DNA of 64,000 nt from Marinobacter sp. X15-166B (GTDB lineage: Bacteria; Pseudomonadota; Gammaproteobacteria; Pseudomonadales; Oleiphilaceae), in contig NZ_MEIY01000001.1 in assembly GCF_001752365.1 (NCBI RefSeq), positions 2,924,820 through 2,988,819 of the forward strand, given 5' to 3'. This document shows positions 1-7,884 of the stretch, one piece after another; the first letter of the stretch is position 1, and each line of letters begins with the position of its first letter. A model generated the notes under the pieces. That model made no database searches. It saw only the letters and a list, made by a program, of their open reading frames with translations, and had not been told where the DNA came from. A program made the translations under genes and the position numbers.

Positions 1-1560
1 CTGCCGGAAGCCCCCCGCGTTTACGGCAGCAAAGAGGGCGCGCAGGAAGCGCACGAGGCGATCCGCCCCACCGAGGTTACCCGACGGCCTGCAGATATCA
101 GTGGCTTAGAGAAGGATGCTGAACGGCTGTATGACCTGATCTGGCGTCAGTTCATCGCCTGCCAGATGGCGGATGCGGAGTTTCTCAGTACCTCGATCGT
201 GGTTGCCAGTGGCGACTACGAGCTGCGGATCCGGGGCCGCATTGTCAAATTTGACGGGTTCCTGAAGGCAGCGCCGCAGGCGTCAAAAAAAGATGACGAC
301 GTGGCACTGCCCGACATCAAAGTGGGGGAGGCGTTGACGCTGGTCAAGCTGGATCCGACCCAGCATTTCACCAAGCCGGCCCCCCGTTATACGGAAGCCA
401 GTCTGGTCAAAGAGCTTGAAAAACAAGGTATCGGACGACCTTCTACCTATGCGTCCATCATTTCCACGATCCAGGACCGTGGTTACGTCACCTTGCAAAA
501 TCGCCGCTTTTACTCTGAAAAAATGGGTGACGTGGTGACCGAGCGGCTGACCGAGTCGTTTTCCAATCTGATGGATTACGGATTTACCGCCAAACTGGAA
601 GAAGAGCTGGATGACATAGCCGAAGGCGATGTTGACTGGAAGAAGGTGCTTAATGGGTTTTACAGCCGTTTCAGCAAACAGCTTGAGGCGGCCAGCGGCG
701 ATGGCGAAGGCGCCATGCGGCAGAATACGCCCACCGAAACGGACATTCCATGCCCGGCCTGTGAGCGGCCGATGCAGATCCGGGTAGCCAGTACCGGTGT
801 GTTTCTGGGGTGCTCCGGTTACGCCCTGCCGCCGAAAGAGCGCTGTAAGACCACCATCAATCTGGTGTCCGGTGACGAGGTGGTCAGTGCCGAAGATGAC
901 GTGGAAGGCGACGGTGAAAGCCGCCTGTTGCGCATGAAGCGCCGGTGCGCCATCTGTGATACCGCTATGGACAGTTATCTGGTGGATGAGCGCCGCAAGT
1001 TGCACGTGTGTGGCAATAACCCCGATTGCCCCGGCTTTGAGGTGGAAACCGGTACCTTCCGGATCAAGGGCTATGATGGTCCCACGCTCGAGTGTGACAA
1101 GTGCGGCAGCGAGATGCAGCTGAAGACCGGTCGTTTCGGCAAGTACTTCGGCTGCACCGGCGAGGGTTGTAAAAACACCCGCAAGCTGCTGAAAAGCGGC
1201 GAGCCTGCGCCACCCAAGATGGACCCGGTTCCCATGCCGGAGCTGCAATGCCAGAAGGTGGATGACACCTACGTGCTGCGGGATGGCGCGTCCGGACTGT
1301 TCCTGGCGGCCAGCAAGTTTCCAAAGAACCGGGAAACCCGTCCGCCGCTGGTGAAGGAGATCAAGCCGCACCGTGACGAGATCGATCCGAAGTACGATTT
1401 TCTCATGAAGGCTCCGGAAACCGATCCCGAAGGCAATCCGACGGTGATTCGGTACAGCCGGAAATTCAAACAGCAGTACGTCATGACCGAAAAAGACGGC
1501 AAGGCGACGGGCTGGCAGGCGTGGTACGTCAATGGTCAGTGGCAGCCCAAGGAAAAATAG
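1..1560 (+). CDS. topA: DNA topoisomerase I, 3' part (partial)
   Basis: Type IA topoisomerase that relaxes negative supercoils. The frame is open from the first base of the window, so the N-terminal TOPRIM domain and catalytic tyrosine region lie upstream. The visible part begins inside the core domain, with the family motif AHEAIRPT about 18 codons in, and then the [12 protein letters not shown] segment. The C-terminal third has three four-cysteine topoisomerase zinc fingers (starting CPACERP, CAICDTA and CDKCGSE) and ends in a lysine-rich tail, as in proteobacterial TopA. The internal ATG at 166 is not a start. The gene ends just before a palindromic repeat. Identity is clear; only completeness is limited. 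Confidence 0.96.
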   Translation: MPEAPRVYGSKEGAQEAHEAIRPTEVTRRPADISGLEKDAERLYDLIWRQFIACQMADAEFLSTSIVVASGDYELRIRGRIVKFDGFLKAAPQASKKDDDVALPDIKVGEALTLVKLDPTQHFTKPAPRYTEASLVKELEKQGIGRPSTYASIISTIQDRGYVTLQNRRFYSEKMGDVVTERLTESFSNLMDYGFTAKLEEELDDIAEGDVDWKKVLNGFYSRFSKQLEAASGDGEGAMRQNTPTETDIPCPACERPMQIRVASTGVFLGCSGYALPPKERCKTTINLVSGDEVVSAEDDVEGDGESRLLRMKRRCAICDTAMDSYLVDERRKLHVCGNNPDCPGFEVETGTFRIKGYDGPTLECDKCGSEMQLKTGRFGKYFGCTGEGCKNTRKLLKSGEPAPPKMDPVPMPELQCQKVDDTYVLRDGASGLFLAASKFPKNRETRPPLVKEIKPHRDEIDPKYDFLMKAPETDPEGNPTVIRYSRKFKQQYVMTEKDGKATGWQAWYVNGQWQPKEK

Positions 1561-1576
1561 GAACGAGGAACGCCCT

Positions 1577-1686
1577 CCCTCTCCCCAACCCCTCTCCCGC
1601 CGGGGGCGAGGGGCTTATTGCACCCGTGCAGGCATCGGGTGTTTGCTCCCCTCGCCCCTTGTGGGAGAGGGGCCGGGGGAGAGGGG
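1577..1686. repeat. Imperfect palindromic repeat, MITE/REP-like
   Basis: The two arms (about 1577-1613 and 1648-1686) are C-rich and G-rich near-complements, built from CCCTCTCCCC-type and GGGAGAGGGG-type blocks around a roughly 35-base centre. Similar CCCTCTCC/GGAGAGGG palindromes are common intergenic repeats in proteobacteria. It sits between the convergent ends of topA and the dehydrogenase gene, where it could also act as a bidirectional transcription barrier. No transposase is present. No second copy was noticed in this window. Confidence 0.75.
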
Positions 1687-1689
1687 GTA

Positions 1690-2571
1690 TCAGCGACCCT
1701 TCCTGAGTCGCTGGATCAGCGAGGAGGTATCCCAGCGCCGCCCGCCCATCTGCTGCACATCGCCGTAGAACTGATCCACCAGCGCCGTGACCGGCAAAGT
1801 TGATCCATTGCGCCGCGCTTCCTCCAGGCATATACCCAGATCCTTGCGCATCCAGTCAACGGCAAAGCCATGTTCGAATTCGCCCGCGGCCATGGTCGCG
1901 GAGCGGTTATCCATTTGCCATGACTGCGCCGCACCTTTGGAGATCACCTCAATCACCCGGGCCACATCGAGGCCGGCCTGTTCGGCAAAGTGGATGGCTT
2001 CAGACAGGCCCTGCACCAGTCCGGCAATAGCGATCTGGTTCACCATCTTGGTGCGTTGCCCGGCACCGGCCGCTCCCATCAGGTTGACGGCCTTGGCGTA
2101 ACACTCCAGCACGGGCAGAACCCGGGAGTAGGCTGATTCGTCGCCGCCACACATAATGGTCAGCTGGCCATTTTCGGCGCCCTGCTGGCCCCCGGATACC
2201 GGCGCGTCTATAAAGCTGTGGCCTGTGCTGGCGGCCGCGTCATAGAGGCGCTCTGCCATGGAGGCAGAGGCGGTGGTGTGGTCGATCAGCACCGCGCCTT
2301 GAGGGGTATGGGCCAGGATGCCGCTGTTGTCCAGGTACAGGTGTTCCAGATCCGGGTCGGCCCCGACACAGGTCATGACGATATCCGCCTGCGCGACTGC
2401 TTCCGCCACGGACGCGCTGGCTGCGCCGGAGTATTCCGCTGCCCACCGTTCGGCCACCCGGGCAGTGCGGTTCCAAACGGTCACCTGATAACCCTGCCGG
2501 GCCAGATGGCCCGCCATGGGATAACCCATTACTCCCAAACCGATAAATGTTATGCGCTGTGTCACCGGCAA
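1690..2571 (-). CDS. NAD(P)-dependent beta-hydroxyacid dehydrogenase (3-hydroxyisobutyrate dehydrogenase family)
   Basis: The 293-residue length is typical of the family. The N-terminal Rossmann motif FIGLGVMGYPMAGHLA (residues 9-24) matches the GxGxMGxxMA signature. The substrate-binding DAPVSGGQQGAENG stretch (about 141-154) and a lysine in the GAGQRTKMVNQ segment (about 193-203) are the catalytic landmarks. Relatives reduce tartronate semialdehyde (GarR/GlxR) or oxidise 3-hydroxyisobutyrate (MmsB); sequence and neighbours do not decide the substrate. It lies downstream of gltA in the same direction but is separated from it by an intrinsic terminator, so it probably has its own promoter in about 2572-2630. 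Confidence 0.88.
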   Translation of the reverse strand: MPVTQRITFIGLGVMGYPMAGHLARQGYQVTVWNRTARVAERWAAEYSGAASASVAEAVAQADIVMTCVGADPDLEHLYLDNSGILAHTPQGAVLIDHTTASASMAERLYDAAASTGHSFIDAPVSGGQQGAENGQLTIMCGGDESAYSRVLPVLECYAKAVNLMGAAGAGQRTKMVNQIAIAGLVQGLSEAIHFAEQAGLDVARVIEVISKGAAQSWQMDNRSATMAAGEFEHGFAVDWMRKDLGICLEEARRNGSTLPVTALVDQFYGDVQQMGGRRWDTSSLIQRLRKGR

Positions 2572-2631
2572 TGTCTCCCGTTTTTAATGTTGTGAGTCTG
2601 CTCCCTGCCATCATGGCAAACCCGTCAGCAA

Positions 2632-2659
2632 TAAAAAAGGCCGCTCGGTGAGCGGCCTT
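2632..2659 (-). terminator. Intrinsic terminator of gltA
   Basis: On the minus strand a 10-bp perfect stem, AAGGCCGCTC / GAGCGGCCTT with a 3-4 base loop, runs into six T residues. It begins about 35 bases after the gltA stop codon. It separates gltA from the downstream dehydrogenase gene. Confidence 0.88.
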
Positions 2660-2694
2660 CAGGATCCTGCAGCACATATCGGTGCTGGCGGGGA

Positions 2695-3969
2695 TCAGTT
2701 TTGCGGGTAGTCCCGGGTGGTTGCACCGGTGTACAACTGGCGGGGGCGGCCGATGCGGTAATCGCCGCTCACCATTTCATTCCAGTGTGAGAACCAGCCA
2801 ATGGTGCGGGACATGGCAAAGATCACGGTGAACATCGAGGTGGGGATGCCAATCGCCTTCAGGATGATGCCGGAGTAGAAGTCCACGTTGGGGTAAAGTT
2901 TGCGCTCGATGAAGTACTCGTCTTCCAGGGCAATCTGCTCCAGACGGGTGGCAATCCGCAGCAGGGGATCGTTTTCCAGGCCCAGTTCGGCGAGCACCTC
3001 GTAGCAGGTTTCGCGCATGACCTTGGCCCGCGGGTCAAAGTTTTTATAAACACGGTGACCGAAGCCCATCAGGCGGAACGGATCGTCTTTATCTTTGGCC
3101 TTGGCGATGAAGGTTTCGATGTTTGCTTCATCCCCGATTTCCGCCAGCATCTCCAGTACCGCTTCGTTGGCACCGCCGTGCGCCGGTCCCCAAAGTGCAG
3201 CAATGCCGGAGGCAATGCAGGCGTAGGGGTTGGCGCCGGTGGATCCGGCCAGACGTACGGTAGAGGTGGAGGCGTTCTGTTCATGGTCCGCATGAAGAAT
3301 GAAGATCCGATCCATGGCTTTGGCCAGCACAGGGTTCGGTTCGTATTCTTCGCAGGGGGTGCCAAACATCATGTACAGGAAGTTCTCAGCGTAGGAGAGG
3401 TCGTTCCGCGGGTACATGAATGGCTGGCCAATGGAGTACTTGTGACACCAGGCCGCGATGGTTGGCATCTTGGCAATCAGGCGGTGGCCGGTGATTTCCC
3501 GCTGGCGGGCGTCGGTCACATCCATCTGGTCGTGATAAAACGCCGACAATGCACCCACCACACCGCACATGATCGCCATCGGGTGCGCGTCACGGCGGAA
3601 CCCGTTGAAGAAATTGCGCATCTGGTCGTGCAGCATGGTGTGGTTTTTCACGGTGTCGTGAAACTGCTTGTTCTGTTCTTTGGAGGGCAGCTCGCCGTTC
3701 AGCAGCAGGTAGCACACTTCCAGGTAGTCGGACAGTTCAGCCAGCTGTTCTATCGGGTAACCGCGATGCAGGAGAACACCTTTGTCGCCATCGATATAGG
3801 TAATTTTGGATTCGCAGGCCGCGGTGGATAGAAAGCCTGGGTCGTAGGTAAACACATCGTGTTGGGCCAGCGCTCTGACGTCAATGACGTCTGGCCCAGC
3901 GTTGCCAGAGTAGATAGGTAGCTCAATGGACTTGTCACCCACCGAAAGCGTAGCTTTCTTGTCGGTCAT
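2695..3969 (-). CDS. gltA: Type II citrate synthase
   Basis: Condenses acetyl-CoA and oxaloacetate to citrate at the entry of the TCA cycle. The start is ATG at 3969, preceded by AGGAG; this gives 424 residues, close to the 427 of E. coli GltA. A longer reading to 4074 would run through the predicted promoter. Signature blocks are HADHEQNAS (about 226-234), WGPAHGGAN with the substrate-binding histidine (about 264), [13 protein letters not shown] (about 302-314) and the catalytic aspartate in NVDFYSGI (about 361). The length and the N-terminal domain indicate the hexameric, NADH-regulated Gram-negative class. It is transcribed away from sdhCDAB, as in pseudomonads. Confidence 0.97.
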   Translation of the reverse strand: MTDKKATLSVGDKSIELPIYSGNAGPDVIDVRALAQHDVFTYDPGFLSTAACESKITYIDGDKGVLLHRGYPIEQLAELSDYLEVCYLLLNGELPSKEQNKQFHDTVKNHTMLHDQMRNFFNGFRRDAHPMAIMCGVVGALSAFYHDQMDVTDARQREITGHRLIAKMPTIAAWCHKYSIGQPFMYPRNDLSYAENFLYMMFGTPCEEYEPNPVLAKAMDRIFILHADHEQNASTSTVRLAGSTGANPYACIASGIAALWGPAHGGANEAVLEMLAEIGDEANIETFIAKAKDKDDPFRLMGFGHRVYKNFDPRAKVMRETCYEVLAELGLENDPLLRIATRLEQIALEDEYFIERKLYPNVDFYSGIILKAIGIPTSMFTVIFAMSRTIGWFSHWNEMVSGDYRIGRPRQLYTGATTRDYPQN

Positions 3970-4036
3970 GGTGCTCTCCTGTTCGTCAGCATTAGATTGC
4001 GCGGAAAGGCGCGTATTATGGCAAAACTGGCGGTAA

Positions 4037-4064
4037 AATATAGGGTGTTGGGTTTTATTGTCAA
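4037..4064 (-). promoter_or_regulatory. Predicted sigma70 promoter of gltA
   Basis: On the minus strand a perfect -35 box TTGACA (4059-4064) is followed after 16 bases by TATATT (4037-4042). The predicted transcript starts near 4030, about 60 bases before the gltA ATG, which excludes the longer gltA reading frame. Seen directly in sequence; activity is inferred. Confidence 0.7.
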
Positions 4065-4213
4065 TGGAACCCACTGGAAATCGCGCAAATACAAGCGCTA
4101 ATGCCTGTTAATAAGCGGCGATTTGCATTCCGTCGTGCAGTTTACCGTGTGCCGGCAACCGATTGTACCAGCCCGCTTTCATCAATGTGGTCGCGGTGTT
4201 GCCGTGTCGCGGT

Positions 4214-4242
4214 TTGTATTTGTAAGACGCCATCCTTATAAT
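4214..4242 (+). promoter_or_regulatory. Predicted sigma70 promoter of the sdhCDAB operon
   Basis: TTGTAT (4214-4219) and a perfect -10 box TATAAT (4237-4242) are separated by an optimal 17-base spacer. Transcription would start near 4249, giving a leader of about 175 bases before the sdhC GTG. Such a long leader could host a small-RNA target or other post-transcriptional control, but no such element is identified. Confidence 0.7.
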
Positions 4243-4422
4243 CCGTAGCCCGGAATCGGGGATCAGCCAAGCTCATACGCCAGCAACGACGTTTGCGTGC
4301 GGTGTTTTCTCCCTCCTTGAGCCATTCGTGTTTTGCAAACGTACTAACACGAGAATCCTTACATACCAACCATCCGTGTCGGGAAACCGATAAACGGAGT
4401 AACGAGAGAGTGTAAGAGCGCT

Positions 4423-4797
4423 GTGAATAGCAAACGACCAGTTAATCTTGACCTCGGCAAGTTTCACTTTCCGCTGCCTGCCTTATTGTCGATCGTGCAT
4501 CGCATCAGCGGCATCATCCTGTTTGTGGGTGTTGCCTTTATGCTGTACGGCCTCGACGTCTCCCTGTCGGGGGAGGAAGGTTTCAGCCGGATGAATGACT
4601 TGCTGGACAGTTTTCTCGCGAAACTGATCACCTGGGGCATTCTGTCCGCTTTATTGTACCACCTGGTTGCTGGTATCAAGCACCTGCTCTTGGATATGGG
4701 CATCGGTGAAGAGCTTGAAAGTGGGCGTCTCGCCGCGAAAGCCGCGTTGGTGGTTTCCATTATTCTCATTGTTCTGGCAGGAGTCTGGGTATGGTAA
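4423..4797 (+). CDS. sdhC: Succinate dehydrogenase cytochrome b556 subunit
   Basis: Membrane anchor of complex II; with SdhD it binds haem b and ubiquinone. The 124-residue protein has the conserved N-terminal RPVNLDLGKFHFP block, the quinone/haem-site segment SIVHRISGIILFVG (about 24-37) with the serine and arginine seen in SdhC, and three hydrophobic spans (about 25-47, 63-83, 104-124). The histidine in LLYHLVAGIKHLL (about 78-90) is the likely haem ligand. The start is a GTG with only a weak ribosome site. The 3' end overlaps sdhD by 7 bases, indicating translational coupling. Confidence 0.94.
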   Translation: MNSKRPVNLDLGKFHFPLPALLSIVHRISGIILFVGVAFMLYGLDVSLSGEEGFSRMNDLLDSFLAKLITWGILSALLYHLVAGIKHLLLDMGIGEELESGRLAAKAALVVSIILIVLAGVWVW

Positions 4798-5138
4798 GCA
4801 GCGTAACTAACCTGGGGCGTAGCGGCGTTTACGACTGGTTGATCCAGCGTGTCACTGCCTACGTGCTGGCCGTGTACACAATCTTTCTGCTGGGTTTCGT
4901 TGTCGCGAATCCCGGTATGGATTACGAGACCTGGTCCGGGCTGTTCAGCCAGACCTGGTTCCGGATTTTCAGTCTGCTGGCTCTTCTTTCTACCGGCGGT
5001 CATGCGTGGGTAGGGTTGTGGACAGTGACCACCGACTACATCAAAGCAACAGCTATACGTTTTCTAGTTCAGGCCGCGTGCGGATTGGCAATGTTTGTCT
5101 ATCTCGCCTGGGGCGTTCAGATTCTTTGGGGGCTTTAA
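4791..5138 (+). CDS. sdhD: Succinate dehydrogenase membrane anchor subunit
   Basis: Second membrane subunit of complex II, 115 residues with three predicted transmembrane helices (about 20-40, 57-80, 90-113). The segment YDWLIQRVTAYVLAVYT is the conserved start of helix I, and the histidine in STGGHAWVGLWTV is the usual haem ligand. It overlaps sdhC by 7 bases and is followed 3 bases later by sdhA, so the four subunits are surely co-transcribed. Confidence 0.94.
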   Translation: MVSSVTNLGRSGVYDWLIQRVTAYVLAVYTIFLLGFVVANPGMDYETWSGLFSQTWFRIFSLLALLSTGGHAWVGLWTVTTDYIKATAIRFLVQAACGLAMFVYLAWGVQILWGL

Positions 5139-5141
5139 TTA

Positions 5142-6914
5142 ATGGCTAACATCAGAACCATTTCTTACGACGCCATCGTTATTGGTGGTGGCGGTGCGGG
5201 TATGCGTGCAGCCCTTCAACTGACTGAGACCGGTGTCCGGACCGCTTGTATCACCAAGGTGTTCCCGACCCGTTCGCACACTGTCTCGGCGCAGGGTGGT
5301 ATCACCTGTGCAATTGCCAGCGCGGATCCCAACGACGACTGGCGCTGGCACATGTACGACACCGTCAAAGGGTCGGACTATATCGGTGACCAGGAAGCCA
5401 TCGAGTACATGTGTTCGGTCGGCCCTCAGGCAGTGTTCGAGCTGGAGCACATGGGGTTGCCGTTCTCCCGTACTGAGCAGGGCCGTATTTATCAGCGCCC
5501 GTTCGGTGGCCAGTCGAAAGATTATGGTAAAGGCGGCCAGGCGGCCCGGACCTGCGCCGCTGCGGACCGTACCGGTCATGCCCTGCTGCACACTTTGTAT
5601 CAGGCCAACCTGAAGGGCGGGACCACCTTTTTGAACGAGTGGTACGCCGTTGATCTGGTCAAGAATGGCAAGAACCAGGTGGTCGGTGTCATTGCGATTG
5701 AGATTGAAACCGGTGAAGTGGCTTACATCAAGTCCAAGGCCACCGTGTTGGCAACCGGCGGCGCAGGACGGATTTATGCCTCCACCACCAACGCCCTCAT
5801 CAACACCGGTGATGGCGTGGGTATGGCGTTGCGTGCCGGCTTCCCGGTACAGGATATGGAAATGTGGCAGTTCCACCCCACCGGCATTTATGGTGCAGGT
5901 ACGCTGGTGACAGAAGGTTGCCGGGGTGAGGGTGGTTACCTGATCAACGCCGAGGGTGAGCGTTTCATGGAGCGTTATGCGCCCAACGCGAAAGACCTGG
6001 CTGGCCGTGACGTTGTTGCCCGCTCCATGGTGCTTGAGATTCTGGCCGGCCGCGGCTGCGGTCCGGACAAGGATCACGTCCTTTTGAAGCTGGACCACCT
6101 GGGTGAGGAGACGCTGAATCTGCGCTTGCCGGGTGTGTGCGAGCTGTCCAAAACTTTTGCTCACGTTGACCCAGCCAAGGAGCCGATCCCGGTTGTACCG
6201 ACCTGTCACTATATGATGGGTGGTATTGCGACCAACGTGGGTGGTCAGGCGATCGGGCAGGACGAAAACGGCGAAGACGTGATCATTGACGGTCTGTTTG
6301 CCTGTGGTGAAGTGGCCTGTGTGTCGGTGCACGGTGCAAACCGTCTGGGCGGCAACTCTCTGCTTGATCTGGTGGTGTTTGGCCGGGCGGCCGGACTGCA
6401 CATTCAGCAGATGCTGCGTGAAGGTTTCGAGACCGACGACGCCACCACGGAAGAAATCCAGCGCGCCATGGAGCGTCTGGACCGCCTGAACAGCACCACT
6501 GACGGGGAAGACGTCGCCACGGTACGTAAAGACCTGCAAAACTGCATGCAGTTGTATTTCGGTGTTTTCCGCGACGGTGAAAACATGGAGAAAGGTCTCG
6601 CCATGCTGGAAGAAATTGGTGAGCGGGTGCGCAAGACCAAGCTTGCCGATACCAGCCAGGCGTTCAACACGGCCCGCATTGAGGCGCTTGAGTTGGATAA
6701 CCTGTTCGAGGTTGCCTACGCAACGGCCAAGTCGGCGATCGAGCGTAAAGAAAGCCGCGGTGCGCACGCCCGTAACGACTTCACCGAGCGCGACGATGAA
6801 AACTGGCTCAAGCACTCGATGTACTTCCCGCTTGAGAAGAGAGTGGGCAAGCGCGATGTTAACTTCAAGCCCAAGACCGTAGACACCTTTGAGCCGATGG
6901 TTCGGACGTATTAA
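5142..6914 (+). CDS. sdhA: Succinate dehydrogenase flavoprotein subunit
   Basis: Catalytic subunit that oxidises succinate to fumarate with covalent FAD. The 590-residue length matches the family. The dinucleotide motif [13 protein letters not shown] is at about 13-25, the FAD-linking histidine is H46 in [10 protein letters not shown], the substrate histidine is in [10 protein letters not shown] (about 244-253) and the catalytic arginine is in GRDVVARS (about 288-295). The C-terminal [18 protein letters not shown] block is intact. It acts at the cytoplasmic face, attached through SdhB to SdhCD. A long antisense open frame over it is a codon-bias shadow. Confidence 0.98.
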   Translation: MANIRTISYDAIVIGGGGAGMRAALQLTETGVRTACITKVFPTRSHTVSAQGGITCAIASADPNDDWRWHMYDTVKGSDYIGDQEAIEYMCSVGPQAVFELEHMGLPFSRTEQGRIYQRPFGGQSKDYGKGGQAARTCAAADRTGHALLHTLYQANLKGGTTFLNEWYAVDLVKNGKNQVVGVIAIEIETGEVAYIKSKATVLATGGAGRIYASTTNALINTGDGVGMALRAGFPVQDMEMWQFHPTGIYGAGTLVTEGCRGEGGYLINAEGERFMERYAPNAKDLAGRDVVARSMVLEILAGRGCGPDKDHVLLKLDHLGEETLNLRLPGVCELSKTFAHVDPAKEPIPVVPTCHYMMGGIATNVGGQAIGQDENGEDVIIDGLFACGEVACVSVHGANRLGGNSLLDLVVFGRAAGLHIQQMLREGFETDDATTEEIQRAMERLDRLNSTTDGEDVATVRKDLQNCMQLYFGVFRDGENMEKGLAMLEEIGERVRKTKLADTSQAFNTARIEALELDNLFEVAYATAKSAIERKESRGAHARNDFTERDDENWLKHSMYFPLEKRVGKRDVNFKPKTVDTFEPMVRTY

Positions 6915-6927
6915 GGGGAGTGCAAGC

Positions 6928-7632
6928 ATGCTGGTAAGCATTTATCGATATAACCCGGAAACCGACAGCGCGCCTTATATGCAGGACGTTGAGGTGGAGT
7001 TGCCCCAGGGTCGCGACCTGATGGTCCTGGACGTCCTGGCGCTGCTGAAAGAAAAAGATCCTACGGTTGCCTATCGACGCTCCTGTCGTGAGGGTGTGTG
7101 CGGCTCCGACGGTATGAACATGAACGGCAAGAACGGCCTGGCCTGCATCACGCCGGTGTCTCAGGTGGTCAAGCGCGACAAACTGGTGTTGCGCCCGCTG
7201 CCGGGCCTGCCGGTGATCCGGGATCTGGTGGTCGATATGGATCTGTTCTACAAGCAGTATGAAAAGGTTCAGCCGTATCTGATCAATGATCAGCCCGCGC
7301 CTGCTATCGAGCGGTTGCAGAGCCCGGAGGACCGGGAGAAGCTGGACGGCCTGTACGAGTGTATTCTTTGTGCGTGCTGCTCCACTTCTTGTCCGTCCTT
7401 CTGGTGGAATCCCGACAAGTTCATCGGTCCGGCGGGTCTGCTGCAGGCCTACCGGTTCCTGGCAGATACCCGGGATTCGGCGCAGGCCGAGCGACTGGAT
7501 AATCTGGACGACCCGTTCAGTGTGTTCCGTTGCCGCGGGATCATGAATTGCGTGAGTGTGTGCCCGAAAGGGCTCAACCCCACCAAGGCGATCGGACACA
7601 TCCGTAATCTGCTGTTGAGTCGGGCTACCTGA
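6928..7632 (+). CDS. sdhB: Succinate dehydrogenase iron-sulfur subunit
   Basis: Carries electrons from FAD to ubiquinone through three iron-sulfur clusters. I start it at ATG 6928, preceded by AGGGGAG, giving 234 residues beginning MLVSIYRYNPET as in pseudomonads; the ATG-less extension to 6889 overlaps sdhA and is not needed. The 2Fe-2S ligands are in CREGVCGSDG and the following GLAC, the 4Fe-4S ligands are in CILCACCSTSCP, and the 3Fe-4S ligands are in CRGIMNCVSVCPKGLNP. It is the last sdh gene; a hairpin terminator follows before sucA. Confidence 0.97.
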   Translation: MLVSIYRYNPETDSAPYMQDVEVELPQGRDLMVLDVLALLKEKDPTVAYRRSCREGVCGSDGMNMNGKNGLACITPVSQVVKRDKLVLRPLPGLPVIRDLVVDMDLFYKQYEKVQPYLINDQPAPAIERLQSPEDREKLDGLYECILCACCSTSCPSFWWNPDKFIGPAGLLQAYRFLADTRDSAQAERLDNLDDPFSVFRCRGIMNCVSVCPKGLNPTKAIGHIRNLLLSRAT

Positions 7633-7700
7633 CAGGCAGCAAACTGGGTTCAACCAAAGGCGTATGGTCTTTGGTTGCAGGTAATTGCACACTACGTCAG

Positions 7701-7735
7701 CCGCAACCAGGGCCCAGCCCTTGTTGCGGCTTTTC
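7701..7735 (+). terminator. Hairpin with T-run between sdhB and sucA
   Basis: A 13-base stem with one mismatch (CCGCAACCAGGGC pairing with GCCCTTGTTGCGG, 3-base loop) is followed by CTTTTC. It fits an intrinsic terminator or attenuator separating sdhCDAB from sucAB-lpd, so read-through may set the ratio of the two. A second stem without a T-run (CAACCAAAG / CTTTGGTTG, 7651-7677) lies just upstream. Confidence 0.6.
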
Positions 7736-7884
7736 TCAGTACTCAAAGAACCACTAGGGACCGGAAAACTTCCGCGCTATCTGTGGTGGCTGTGGTCGAT
7801 CACGTGGAAACCCGTATTGACCGCGTAATACCCTTGGCCGACCATAGTTAGCTCCCTCGCACCAGCCAAGGTGAGCTATTCAAA

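Larger units (their letters stand above)
3970..4422. other. Divergent gltA / sdhC intergenic region
   Basis: This 453-base region holds no convincing gene. It contains the leftward gltA promoter near 4037-4064 and the rightward sdhC promoter near 4214-4242, with about 150 bases between them. It also contains an sdhC leader of about 175 bases. That spacing leaves room for shared regulators, but I recognise no specific operator. The short minus-strand reading frame at 4142-4369 has no family features. Confidence 0.7.

Noticed and set aside
2695..4074. Longer gltA start at 4074
   Set aside because: The extra 35 residues do not look like GltA, and the extension spans the predicted promoter. ATG 3969 has an AGGAG site.
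4142..4369. Small gene on the minus strand between gltA and sdhC
   Set aside because: It overlaps the predicted sdhC promoter, has no ribosome site and encodes a low-information peptide.
5139..6941. 600-codon open frame antisense to sdhA
   Set aside because: It mirrors sdhA in a GC-rich gene with biased third positions. No family features, and the sense gene is unmistakable.
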